From NCBI GenBank assembly GCA_910585525.1, contig CAJUFR010000019.1:1-34408 (forward strand): 34,408 nucleotides of DNA, given 5' to 3'. Source of the DNA: an uncultured Angelakisella sp. Its GTDB lineage: Bacteria > Bacillota > Clostridia > Oscillospirales > Ruminococcaceae. This document shows positions 23,043-30,594 of the stretch, piece by piece. The translations under genes were made by a program, and so were the position numbers. The notes under the pieces are model-generated. The model saw only the letters and a program-made list of their open reading frames with translations, did not search any database and was not told where the DNA came from. Position 1 is the stretch's first letter, and each line of letters opens with the position of its first letter.

Positions 23043-24272
23043 TCAATCCCGGACATGATACCTAGACAGCACCTCCCGCACCGCTTCGGTCTCCCCGGGG
23101 CCTCCCTCCGGGGACCAGGAAAGGCCGGTGCGCCAGGGCACCGAGTAGGGGCCATGGGGGGTGGCCCGCAGGTCCAGGAGGATATCCCAGGCCAGGGCCC
23201 GCTGCCGGCCGTCGAACCCGGCGAGACAGCTTTGGGTCAACTCCTCCCAGGAGGAGAAGCAGCGTTGGGCCAGCTTGCCGGTCCGGCTCAACTCCCGGTC
23301 CAGGGCGGACCGGTCCAGCATCCCGGCGTGGTAGAGCATGGCCAGCAGCCGCATCGCCCGGCAGAGGTCCCACCCGGCCATCCGGGTGTCCCCGGTCTCC
23401 CAGGCCCAGGGTTCGGCAAGGCGGCGGGCTGCCTCCAGGCCCTGGACGCCGTTGGTGATGCCGTGCTCCGCCGCCAGGGCGGCCTTGGTGTTGGCCACCG
23501 CCCGGCGGGTGCGGTGGGCCCCGGTGACCAGGGGCCAGCCCTCCAGTTCCGGGTCCATCCGGTCCAGCAGGGCGTAGGCGGAGGCGCACCAGAGTTCCAG
23601 GTCGTTCCGGGGAAGCAAAGGGTCCGCCCGGCAGAAGAAGGCCGGGGCGAATTTCCCCCGCCACACCCCCCAGACGGGGTAGAGGATACAGCAGAGGAGG
23701 AACACGATGCTCCCCGCCGTGTTGGCCAGGCCACGGCTGAAGTCCCACTCCGACAGCGCCGGGCGGTAGTCCCCCACCATGTCCACGTAATGGCTGGTGA
23801 CTAAAAGGCCGTCAAGGACCATCACCGCCGGGGGCGGCTCCCCGGGCCACTCCCGCCAGCAGCCCACCGGCAGGCGGTAGACGCCGGGCTCGCCGGTCTT
23901 TTCCATGTTCCGCTGGTTGATCCGGGCCACGACCTTCTCCCCGCTGGGCAGGAGGAGACGGTGGTAGATGGTGCCCTGGTCGTTGATGGTGTCGTATTTG
24001 AGGACCACGCCGGTGGTGACAAGGGTGAACCGCTCCAGCTTCTCCATGTCGGCGATGGATTGGGCCACCGGGGTGCCGGCGGTGGGGGATGCCCCTGCTT
24101 CCTGGTCGTCCAAGGTGTTGCCGGCCAGGTAAACGGGGTAGAGGGCCGGCCCGATGACCAGCTGGGCCAGCAGGGCGGTGACCAGAAAAGCCAGACCGGC
24201 CAACAGGCCGGTGGTGGTGACGCGGGTGGAAAAGCCGTAGATATTTTTGTTCGAGACCCTGTACCGTGCCAA
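23043..24272 (-). CDS. Membrane protein with C-terminal DUF1266-like domain
   Basis: A 409-residue protein of unknown function. One transmembrane helix near 20-45, a soluble region of about 140 residues, a second helix near 188-207, then a cytoplasmic C-terminal domain. That last domain (about 225-400) has the DUF1266 pattern: TRMAGWDLCRAMRLLAMLYHAG, then a CFSSWEELTQSCLAG segment. DUF1266 proteins are uncharacterised. The start is a TTG at 24272 with GAGGTGA seven bases upstream. It begins 15 bases after the deoC stop and is probably co-transcribed with it, but no functional link is known. Confidence 0.75.
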   Translation of the reverse strand: MARYRVSNKNIYGFSTRVTTTGLLAGLAFLVTALLAQLVIGPALYPVYLAGNTLDDQEAGASPTAGTPVAQSIADMEKLERFTLVTTGVVLKYDTINDQGTIYHRLLLPSGEKVVARINQRNMEKTGEPGVYRLPVGCWREWPGEPPPAVMVLDGLLVTSHYVDMVGDYRPALSEWDFSRGLANTAGSIVFLLCCILYPVWGVWRGKFAPAFFCRADPLLPRNDLELWCASAYALLDRMDPELEGWPLVTGAHRTRRAVANTKAALAAEHGITNGVQGLEAARRLAEPWAWETGDTRMAGWDLCRAMRLLAMLYHAGMLDRSALDRELSRTGKLAQRCFSSWEELTQSCLAGFDGRQRALAWDILLDLRATPHGPYSVPWRTGLSWSPEGGPGETEAVREVLSRYHVRD

Positions 24273-24287
24273 GATAACGTCACCTCG

Positions 24288-24950
24288 TCAATATGTACCC
24301 GCCTGGCCGCCGGTGAGCAGCTTCACCGCCGAACTGGTGCCGATGCGGCTGCAACCGGCCTCCAGGAAGGCCACCAGATCGGCCTCGGTCTTGACGCCGC
24401 CGGCGGCCTTGATGCTGACCCCGGGGCCGATGTGCTCCCGGAAGAGTTCCACGTCCTCCAGGGTGGCCCCGGCGGTGCCGAAGCCGGTGGAGGTCTTGAT
24501 GTAGTCCGCCCCGCCCCGGGTGACGCAGCCGCAAAGGGCGATCTTCTCCTCCCGGGTGAGGTAGCAGGTCTCGACGATGACCTTGAGGGGGCGCCCGCCG
24601 CAGGCGGCCTTGACGGCGGCGATCTCCCGGGTGACCTGGTCAAAAAGACCGTCCTTCACCCAGCCCAGGTTCACCACCATGTCCACCTCGTCCGCCCCCT
24701 TGATGACGGCGTCCGCCGCCTCGGCGCACTTGGCCTGGGTGGTGGTGTAGCCCAGGGGGAAGCCGATGACGGTGCAGAGGGCCAGCCCGGGGAAGGCGGC
24801 CCGAGCCTGCTCCAGGTAGGAGGCCGGGATGCAGACGGTGGCGGTGCGGCAGGTCACCGCCTCCTGGCAAAGGGCCTGGATATCGGCCCAGGTGGCGGTG
24901 GGCTTTAAGAGGGTGTGGTCGATGTGGGAAAGGATCTCTTGACGGTCCAT
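24288..24950 (-). CDS. deoC: Deoxyribose-phosphate aldolase
   Basis: Cleaves 2-deoxyribose-5-phosphate into glyceraldehyde-3-phosphate and acetaldehyde, for deoxynucleoside salvage. The protein has 220 residues, the usual length. HIDHTLLKPTAT at 9-20 is the family start, Asp90 lies in EVDMVVN, the Schiff-base Lys152 in DYIKTSTGF, and the second lysine Lys181 in SIKAAGGV. AAGGAG before the ATG at 24950 overlaps the stop of the pseudouridine synthase gene. No deoxyribokinase, phosphopentomutase or nucleoside phosphorylase is adjacent. Confidence 0.94.
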   Translation of the reverse strand: MDRQEILSHIDHTLLKPTATWADIQALCQEAVTCRTATVCIPASYLEQARAAFPGLALCTVIGFPLGYTTTQAKCAEAADAVIKGADEVDMVVNLGWVKDGLFDQVTREIAAVKAACGGRPLKVIVETCYLTREEKIALCGCVTRGGADYIKTSTGFGTAGATLEDVELFREHIGPGVSIKAAGGVKTEADLVAFLEAGCSRIGTSSAVKLLTGGQAGTY

Positions 24951-24961
24951 AAAAACACTCC

Positions 24962-25915
24962 TTATTTTATCTGATCCAGGGAGAAGGGCAGTTCCGGCAG
25001 CCGGAAGCTGCGGCCCTTGAGGTAGTCCAGGTGCTCCGCCGGGGTGGAGAAAACAAAGGTTACCTGGCAGGCGCAAAGGGCCTGGAAGCGGAAGGGGAGC
25101 CCCTGGTTCCGGCGGTTGGTGCCGTACTTGGTGTCCCCCACCAGGGGGTGGCCCAGGTGGGCCATGTGCGCCCGTATCTGGTGGGTGCGGCCGGTGTGGA
25201 GGGTCACCTCCAGCAGGCTGACGCCGTTTTTGGAGCCCAGCACCTGGTATTCGGTGAGGATGGTCCGCCCCCCGGGCACCGGCTGGTCAAAGACCTGGAC
25301 CTGGTTGTTGGCGGCGTCCTTGCGGAGGAAGGCTTTCTCCAGGGCGTGGGCGGGGGAGGGGACGCCAAACACCAGGCAGCGGTAGACCTTGGAGACCTCC
25401 CGGTCCCGCAGCTTCTGGTTCAGCACCCGGAGGGTGGGGGCGTTCTTGGCGCAGAGGACGATGCCGGAGGTGTTGCGGTCGATGCGGTTGCAGAGGGCGG
25501 GGGTGAAGGAGGCCTCCCCCCGGGGGTCGTACTGCCCCGAACCGGCCAGGTACTTTAAAACACGGTTGATGAGGGTGTCCACCTGGCCGTCGTTGTCCAC
25601 ATGGACCACCAGCCCGGCGGGCTTGTTCACCAGCAGCAGGTTGTCGTCCTCGTAGAGGATATCCAGCTGGTCCCGAGCGGAGAGAAAGGCGTCCTCCTGG
25701 CCGTCCCGGGCAAAGAACTCGTCGTTGATGTACAGCTCCACCACGTCCCCCAGGGCCAGGCGGTAGGCACAGTCGCACCGCTTGCGGTTCACCTTGATGC
25801 GCCGCAGCCGCAGGTATTTGTAAAGGAGTCCCTGGGGCAGCAGCGGCACCGCCTTGGAAAGGAACCGGTCCAGCCGCTGCCCGCAGTCGTTCTCCCCGAT
25901 CAGGTAGCTTTTCAC
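24962..25915 (-). CDS. RluA-family 23S rRNA pseudouridine synthase
   Basis: Isomerises specific uridines to pseudouridine in rRNA. It has 317 residues. An S4 RNA-binding domain (about 13-60) is followed by the catalytic domain, with RIDRNTSG at 144-151, where Asp146 is the catalytic residue, and HTGRTHQIRAHMAHLGHPLVGD towards the end. This layout fits RluC/RluD-type enzymes; the exact target uridine is not evident. The start is a GTG at 25915 after GGGGGTGG; the frame runs on to 26137 but crosses a terminator and a promoter. A TATAAT at 25952-25957 with TGC before it is its probable extended -10. Confidence 0.9.
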   Translation of the reverse strand: MKSYLIGENDCGQRLDRFLSKAVPLLPQGLLYKYLRLRRIKVNRKRCDCAYRLALGDVVELYINDEFFARDGQEDAFLSARDQLDILYEDDNLLLVNKPAGLVVHVDNDGQVDTLINRVLKYLAGSGQYDPRGEASFTPALCNRIDRNTSGIVLCAKNAPTLRVLNQKLRDREVSKVYRCLVFGVPSPAHALEKAFLRKDAANNQVQVFDQPVPGGRTILTEYQVLGSKNGVSLLEVTLHTGRTHQIRAHMAHLGHPLVGDTKYGTNRRNQGLPFRFQALCACQVTFVFSTPAEHLDYLKGRSFRLPELPFSLDQIK

Positions 25916-25951
25916 CTCTCCACCCCCTGTTAAAAACCATCTGTCCGGCCC

Positions 25952-25980
25952 ATTATAGCACAAACAAAAAGAAAGAAAAA
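25952..25980 (-). promoter_or_regulatory. Promoter of the pseudouridine synthase-deoC-DUF1266 operon
   Basis: Minus strand: TGCTATAAT, an extended -10 with TATAAT at 25952-25957. The -35 position (25975-25980) reads TTTTTC and lies in the T tract of the upstream terminator, so this promoter probably relies on the extended -10. Confidence 0.55.
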
Positions 25981-26001
25981 CCCCTCCCCAAAGGGGAGGG
26001 G
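25970..26001 (-). terminator. Terminator of the rpsF-ssb-rpsR operon
   Basis: Minus strand: CCCCTCCCC-TTT-GGGGAGGGG followed by TTTTTCTTTC. A further hairpin (GCCGGG-TGG-CCCCGGC, 26078-26093) lies directly after the rpsR stop. The 26003-26077 stretch between holds two copies of GTGGGTGC (minus strand) but no recognisable gene. Confidence 0.8.
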
Positions 26002-26096
26002 AAACGTAGTCAAGACTCCAGGCACCCACTATCGCCTTGCACCCACATAAGGCCGCAGGCCGACGTAGGGCGTGCCAGCCGGGGCCACCCGGCAGC

Positions 26097-26345
26097 TTAG
26101 TCGCTGATGTAGGGCAGGAGAGCCAGGTGGCGGGCACGCTTGATGGCGACGGTCAGCTGGCGCTGATGCCGGGCGCAGGTGCCGGTCACGCGGCGGGGGA
26201 CGATCTTGGCCCGCTCGGAAAGATACCGGCGCAGGCGGGGAACATCCTTGTAGTCGATCTCCTCGATCTTGTCTACACAAAAGGCGCAGACCTTCCGCTT
26301 GGGACGGCGGTCGCGCATGGGTCTGTCGGAACGATCCATAGCCAT
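26097..26345 (-). CDS. rpsR: 30S ribosomal protein S18
   Basis: An 82-residue basic ribosomal protein that binds S6 on the platform of the small subunit. The core KIEEIDYKDVPRLRRYLSERAKIVPRRVTGTCARHQRQL is unmistakable. It carries a CxxC (VCAFC) near the N-terminus and the Cys and His of TGTCARHQ, matching the zinc-type S18; Firmicutes often also have a Cys-less copy. It is the last gene of rpsF-ssb-rpsR. Confidence 0.97.
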   Translation of the reverse strand: MAMDRSDRPMRDRRPKRKVCAFCVDKIEEIDYKDVPRLRRYLSERAKIVPRRVTGTCARHQRQLTVAIKRARHLALLPYISD

Positions 26346-26384
26346 GGTGAGAAAACCCTCCTTTTTCGGTTTTTATTGGGTGGA

Positions 26385-26852
26385 TCAGAAGGGGAGGTCG
26401 TTGTCGATCTCCACCTCTTCAAAGTCGCTGGCGGCGCCGCTGGAGTAGGCCACAGGGGCGGCGGGAGCGGCGGCGGGGCCAGGGGCGGCAGCCGGGGCGG
26501 GGACATAGGAGCCGCCGCCATTGTTGCCGCTGTTTTTGCCGCCGACAAAGAACACGTTGTCGGCCACCACCTCCACGGCGGTGCGCTTGTTGCCCTGCCG
26601 GTCCTCGTAGTTCCGGGTCTGGATGCTGCCATCGACACCGATGGGATCACCCTTGTGGAAATACTTGGCCACGAACTCCGCCTGCTGGCGCCAGCAGACG
26701 ATGGTGATAAAATCCGCTTTGCGTTCGCCGTCCTGGCCCTTGAAGCGGCGGTCAACGGCGATCTGGAAGTTCACCAGATAGATGCCGCTGGTGGTCTGCT
26801 TCAACTCCGGGTCGGCGGTGAGCCTGCCAATGAGGATCGCTTTGTTGAACAT
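26385..26852 (-). CDS. ssb: Single-stranded DNA-binding protein
   Basis: A 155-residue homotetrameric protein coating single-stranded DNA in replication and repair. The OB fold (about 1-106) begins MFNKAILIGRLTADPELKQT and includes QIAVDRRFKG and ADFITIVCWRQQAEFVAKY. A flexible Gly, Ala and Pro linker follows, then the acidic tip DNDLPF that recruits partner proteins. It lies 12 bases after rpsF and 39 before rpsR, the conserved Firmicutes order. Confidence 0.97.
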   Translation of the reverse strand: MFNKAILIGRLTADPELKQTTSGIYLVNFQIAVDRRFKGQDGERKADFITIVCWRQQAEFVAKYFHKGDPIGVDGSIQTRNYEDRQGNKRTAVEVVADNVFFVGGKNSGNNGGGSYVPAPAAAPGPAAAPAAPVAYSSGAASDFEEVEIDNDLPF

Positions 26853-26864
26853 AACAAAACCTCC

Positions 26865-27155
<291 letters not shown>

Positions 27156-27174
27156 TTCTTTTTACACCTCCTTA

Positions 27175-27269
27175 TGGACATTAGGCCCTGGGTATCCCCA
27201 CAGGGCAAGGAGTTAAGCCAACAAATGGCATAACATCAAAATTATAGCGGCGAAGAGCCGTCTTGTCAA
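27175..27269 (-). promoter_or_regulatory. rpsF promoter and structured leader
   Basis: Minus strand: TTGACA (27264-27269), 17 bases, TATAAT (27241-27246). The leader of about 80 bases holds a hairpin GCCCTG-N10-CAGGGC (near 27186-27207), a possible S6:S18 autoregulatory site; I could not match it to the known consensus base by base. Confidence 0.7.
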
Positions 27270-27288
27270 GCCCTTCGCCGCCTTTTTT
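27247..27288 (+). terminator. Terminator-shaped inverted repeat over the rpsF promoter
   Basis: GCGGCGAAG (27247-27255), 17 bases, CTTCGCCGC (27273-27281), then C and six T on the plus strand. On the minus strand, where the genes run, it encloses the rpsF -35 and touches the -10. It follows the galU stop (27295). It may end antisense transcription or, without a T tract, galU mRNA. Confidence 0.55.
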
Positions 27289-27294
27289 ATCGTT

Positions 27295-28170
27295 TTACAG
27301 CGTTTTGCAAAGCCTCCGCAGGTAATCCCGGAAGCCTTCGCCGATCTCCGGGTGGGCCAGGCCCACCTCCACGATGGCCTCCATGACCCCCAGCTTGTTG
27401 CCCATGTCGTACCGCTTGCCGATGTAGTCCACCCCGGTCATCCCCTGGGAGCGGGTGAGGGTCCGCATGGCGTCGGTGAGTTGGAGTTCGCCCCCGGCCC
27501 CGGGAGGTGTCTCCTCCAGGATGGAAAAGACCTGGGCGGGGAGGACGCACCGCCCCAGGATGGAGTAGAGGGAGAGGACCTTGTCCGGGGCGGGCTTCTC
27601 CACCATGTCGGTGACCCGGTAGGCGCGGCCCTCCAGCGGCTCCACCGCCAGGGAGGAATATTTTAATATCTGTTCCGGGGTGACCTCCTTCATCCCCACC
27701 ACCCCCAAGCCGTACCGGTCGTAGGCTTGGCAAAGCTGACCGATGGCGGGCTGGTCCGGGGGGGAGATGATGACGTCGTCCCCGTAGAGGACGGCGAAGG
27801 GGTCATTCCCCACAAAACTTTTGGCGCAGAGGACGGCGTGACCCAGGCCCTTGGCCTCCTGCTGGCGGACGTACTGGATGTTGGCCATCTGGGTGACGTC
27901 CATGATCTGGCGGTACAGGTCCTCCTTGCCGGTGGAGAGCAGCCGCTCCTCCAGTTCCGGGGCCCGGTCGAAGTAGTCCTCGACGCTGGATTTGCCCCGG
28001 CTGGTGATGATAAGGATATCGGTGATGCCGGCCCGTACCGCCTCCTCCACGATGTAGTGGATGGCGGGGCGGTCCACGATGGGGAGCATCTCCTTGGGGA
28101 CCGACTTGGTGGCGGGGAGCACCCGGGTGCCCAGCCCGGCGGCGGGGATGACGGCTTTGGTCACTTTCAT
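27295..28170 (-). CDS. galU: UTP--glucose-1-phosphate uridylyltransferase
   Basis: Makes UDP-glucose from UTP and glucose-1-phosphate, for envelope glycans and as the co-substrate of GalT. The protein has 291 residues. The nucleotide-binding start AVIPAAGLGTRVLPATKSVPKEMLPI, the EAKGLGHAVLCAK segment and the VEKPAPD motif are typical. The ATG at 28170 follows GAGGTG. It starts 16 bases after the stop of the RING/zinc-ribbon membrane protein, so the two are likely co-transcribed. Confidence 0.95.
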   Translation of the reverse strand: MKVTKAVIPAAGLGTRVLPATKSVPKEMLPIVDRPAIHYIVEEAVRAGITDILIITSRGKSSVEDYFDRAPELEERLLSTGKEDLYRQIMDVTQMANIQYVRQQEAKGLGHAVLCAKSFVGNDPFAVLYGDDVIISPPDQPAIGQLCQAYDRYGLGVVGMKEVTPEQILKYSSLAVEPLEGRAYRVTDMVEKPAPDKVLSLYSILGRCVLPAQVFSILEETPPGAGGELQLTDAMRTLTRSQGMTGVDYIGKRYDMGNKLGVMEAIVEVGLAHPEIGEGFRDYLRRLCKTL

Positions 28171-28186
28171 ATGGTCGCACCTCGTG

Positions 28187-29224
28187 TTACATAAATTGAT
28201 AGGACAGCCCCACGCCGGCCAGGATGTACAGCACCAGCAGAGTGCAGACCGCCACCAGCACGGCGTTGGTGTTCACCCCGCCCCGGTGGGCCAGGGCGTA
28301 GTGGTATTCCGGGGAGCCGGAGGAGAAGTGGCCCTTCTCCTGGGTGGCGCGGATATCCCGCAGCACCCGCCGGCAGTACAGCTTGTTGAAGAAAACGCCG
28401 CAAAAGGCGCTTACCAGCAGCACCACCATGGTGAAGAAGGAGAAGGCGCGGTCGAACTGCTGGAAGGAGGGTGAGTTGATGATGGCGAAGGCATCCACCG
28501 TCAGGGTGCCGTATTCGGCCAGCAGTTCCCCGCAGAGGGGGACGGCGGCGGAAAAGACCGGCACCAGGGCCAGCAGGATGACCCCCAGCAGCGCCACCCC
28601 CACCCGGTACATCTTGCGGTAGAAGCAGTAAAAGAAGGAGAAGAGGAAGGCGGACCAGTTGATGGAGAGATGGACACCGGGCTCCAACAGCTGCTGGAAC
28701 CGCATCAGGAAAATGAAGCTGTTGGGTCCCACATAGTCGCAGACATCCCGCCGGGAGACGCCGGGGCAGAGTTCCGGTCCCTCCTCCAGTTCCGAGAAGA
28801 TGTTCCGCAAAAACCACTGGGGCAGCGCGGCGGGGCCGGGCATGATATCGGGGATAACAGGCTCCTGGTCCGCCCGGCGGTAGCCCTGCTGCCCCTCGGG
28901 GGCGGGGGCGGGACCGGGTGCGCCAGGCACCTGCCCGGCGGTAAGCTGGTGGCCGCAGACCTGGCAGAAGATGTTGCCGGCCGGGTTATGGGAGGCGCAC
29001 CGGGGGCAGAGGATGGTGGCCTGGGAGGGGGCGGGGTCTGGATCGGCGGGCTCGGGGGACCACTGCTGGCCGTCGCTGTGCCGGTCCTCGTGGACACAAT
29101 GTCCCAGGCTGTGGTAACACGCCCGGTGGTGCGGGGTGCCGCAATCAGGGCAGACGACGACGTCATCCTCCTGCTGGAAGGCTTTGCCGCACACCGGGCA
29201 GCGGTAACCAGTATAATTTGACAC
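28187..29224 (-). CDS. RING-finger/zinc-ribbon protein with DUF2628-like membrane domain
   Basis: A 345-residue protein of unknown function. The N-terminus has a RING-like cluster: CPVC at 9-12, CPDC at 25-28, then HHRACYHSLGHC to 43. A second zinc ribbon (CPRC...CQVC, about 73-91) and a Pro/Ala-rich linker follow. The C-terminal half is a membrane domain with about four helices, including the SINWSAFLFSFFYCFYRKMY segment that resembles DUF2628. The start is a GTG at 29224 with AGGAG nine bases upstream. In bacteria such RING clusters are usually taken as metal-binding or protein-contact modules, not as proven ubiquitin ligases. It precedes galU by 16 bases. Confidence 0.8.
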   Translation of the reverse strand: MSNYTGYRCPVCGKAFQQEDDVVVCPDCGTPHHRACYHSLGHCVHEDRHSDGQQWSPEPADPDPAPSQATILCPRCASHNPAGNIFCQVCGHQLTAGQVPGAPGPAPAPEGQQGYRRADQEPVIPDIMPGPAALPQWFLRNIFSELEEGPELCPGVSRRDVCDYVGPNSFIFLMRFQQLLEPGVHLSINWSAFLFSFFYCFYRKMYRVGVALLGVILLALVPVFSAAVPLCGELLAEYGTLTVDAFAIINSPSFQQFDRAFSFFTMVVLLVSAFCGVFFNKLYCRRVLRDIRATQEKGHFSSGSPEYHYALAHRGGVNTNAVLVAVCTLLVLYILAGVGLSYQFM

Positions 29225-29247
29225 GGTATCAACTCCTAACACAGCCT

Positions 29248-29276
29248 ATTATAGGCCAGGCGGTCCCGGTTTTCAA
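29248..29276 (-). promoter_or_regulatory. Promoter of the RING protein-galU operon
   Basis: Minus strand: TTGAAA (29271-29276), 17 bases, TATAAT (29248-29253), about 24 bases upstream of the GTG start. Confidence 0.7.
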
Positions 29277-29315
29277 TGAAATAATTGTAAAGTTTGGGGA
29301 AACGGGTCAAAATCT

Positions 29316-29365
29316 CGCCGGGAGGTCCCGGCGGGGTTTACATTTGGAAGCAAATAGGATAAAAT
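29316..29365 (+). promoter_or_regulatory. prfB promoter with adjacent palindrome
   Basis: TTTACA (29337-29342), 17 bases, TAAAAT (29360-29365). Immediately upstream the perfect 8-bp arms CGCCGGGA and TCCCGGCG (29316-29333, two-base loop) form a hairpin or operator between the divergent promoters. Confidence 0.6.
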
Positions 29366-29409
29366 AAAACAGTTACCGAGGAATATACCCTATCAAAGGA
29401 GTATTTTTT

Positions 29410-30528
29410 ATGCCGATGTTGGAATTAGAAGAACTCAAGCAGCGCCTTGCCGCCCTGGAGCCGCCCCTGCGGGAACTGCGCCAGGCGCTGGATATCGACC
29501 GGCTGGAGATCGAGAGCCAGGAACTGGACCAGCGCACCGCCGAGCCGGGCTTCTGGGACAATGCCGAGGCGTCTCAGAAGATATTGCAGCGGGCCGGCGC
29601 CGTCAAGGGCAAGCTGGAAAGCTACCGCCGCCTTACCGCCCTTTATGATGACACCGTCACCCTGGTGGAACTGGGGCTGGGGGAAGGGGACGACTCGGTC
29701 TACGAGGAGGCGCTGGGGGATGCCGACACCTTCCAGCGGGAGATGGACGCCATGACCCTTTCCACCCTCCTCACCGGGGAGTACGACGACCGCAACGCCA
29801 TCCTCACCTTCCACGCCGGGGCCGGCGGCACCGAGGCCCAGGACTGGGCCCAGATGCTCTACCGGATGTACACCATGTACATCGAAAAGAAGGGCTTTAC
29901 CTATAAGATACTGGACTACCTGGACGGGGACGAGGCGGGGATCAAATCGGCCTCCATCCTGGTGGAGGGCCCCAACGCCTACGGCTACCTCAAGGCCGAA
30001 ACAGGGGTGCACCGGCTGGTCCGGGTCTCCCCCTTCGACGCCTCCGGCCGCCGCCAGACCTCCTTCGCCTCCCTGGAGGTGATGCCGGAGATCACCGCCG
30101 ACATGTCGGTGGAGATCCGGGAGGAGGATATCAAGATGGATGTTTACCGCTCCAGCGGCGCGGGGGGCCAGAAGGTGAACAAGACCTCCTCCGCCGTCCG
30201 CCTCACCCACCTGCCCACCGGCATCGTGGTGTCCTGCCAGGTGGAGCGCAGCCAGTTCCAGAACCGGGAGGTGGCGATGAACATGCTCCGGTCCAAACTC
30301 ATCGAGATCAAGGAGCGGGAGCACCTGGACAAGATCGAGGACATCAAGGGGGACCAGAAGGACATCGCCTGGGGCAGCCAGATACGCTCCTACGTCTTTA
30401 TGCCCTACACCATGGTGAAGGACCACCGCACCGGCTTCGAAACCAGCAACGTCCAGGCGGTGATGGACGGCGACCTGGACGGGTTCATCAACGAGTATCT
30501 GAAGCAGAAGAGCAGCGGGAAGATATAA
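29410..30528 (+). CDS. prfB: Peptide chain release factor 2
   Basis: Releases the finished peptide at UGA and UAA stop codons. The protein has 372 residues. SPFDASGRRQTSFASLEV contains the SPF stop-codon anticodon-like motif, and SSGAGGQKVNKTSSAVRL contains the catalytic GGQ. AAAGGAG precedes the ATG. In many bacteria prfB needs a programmed +1 frameshift near codon 25 at an in-frame UGA; here the gene is one continuous frame from MPMLELEELKQRL onward and has no CTTTGA site, so this autoregulation is missing. A strong bidirectional terminator follows. Confidence 0.97.
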   Translation: MPMLELEELKQRLAALEPPLRELRQALDIDRLEIESQELDQRTAEPGFWDNAEASQKILQRAGAVKGKLESYRRLTALYDDTVTLVELGLGEGDDSVYEEALGDADTFQREMDAMTLSTLLTGEYDDRNAILTFHAGAGGTEAQDWAQMLYRMYTMYIEKKGFTYKILDYLDGDEAGIKSASILVEGPNAYGYLKAETGVHRLVRVSPFDASGRRQTSFASLEVMPEITADMSVEIREEDIKMDVYRSSGAGGQKVNKTSSAVRLTHLPTGIVVSCQVERSQFQNREVAMNMLRSKLIEIKEREHLDKIEDIKGDQKDIAWGSQIRSYVFMPYTMVKDHRTGFETSNVQAVMDGDLDGFINEYLKQKSSGKI

Positions 30529-30544
30529 AATAAGGAATAGAACA

Positions 30545-30594
30545 AAGGAAGGACCGGGAGACGGCGTTTGCCGCTGTCTCCCGATCCTTCCTTA
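30545..30594. terminator. Bidirectional terminator between prfB and the dnaC-like gene
   Basis: An almost perfect stem of about 22 bp: AAGGAAGGACCGGGAGACGG (from 30545) against CTGTCTCCCGATCCTTCCTT (to 30593), loop TTTGC. It reaches into the stop codon of the converging dnaC-like gene. Confidence 0.85.

Noticed and set aside
28187..29224. Bacterial ubiquitin-ligase system
   Set aside because: A RING-like cluster alone is not enough; no E1, E2 or ubiquitin-like gene is nearby, and similar zinc clusters are common on Firmicutes membrane proteins.
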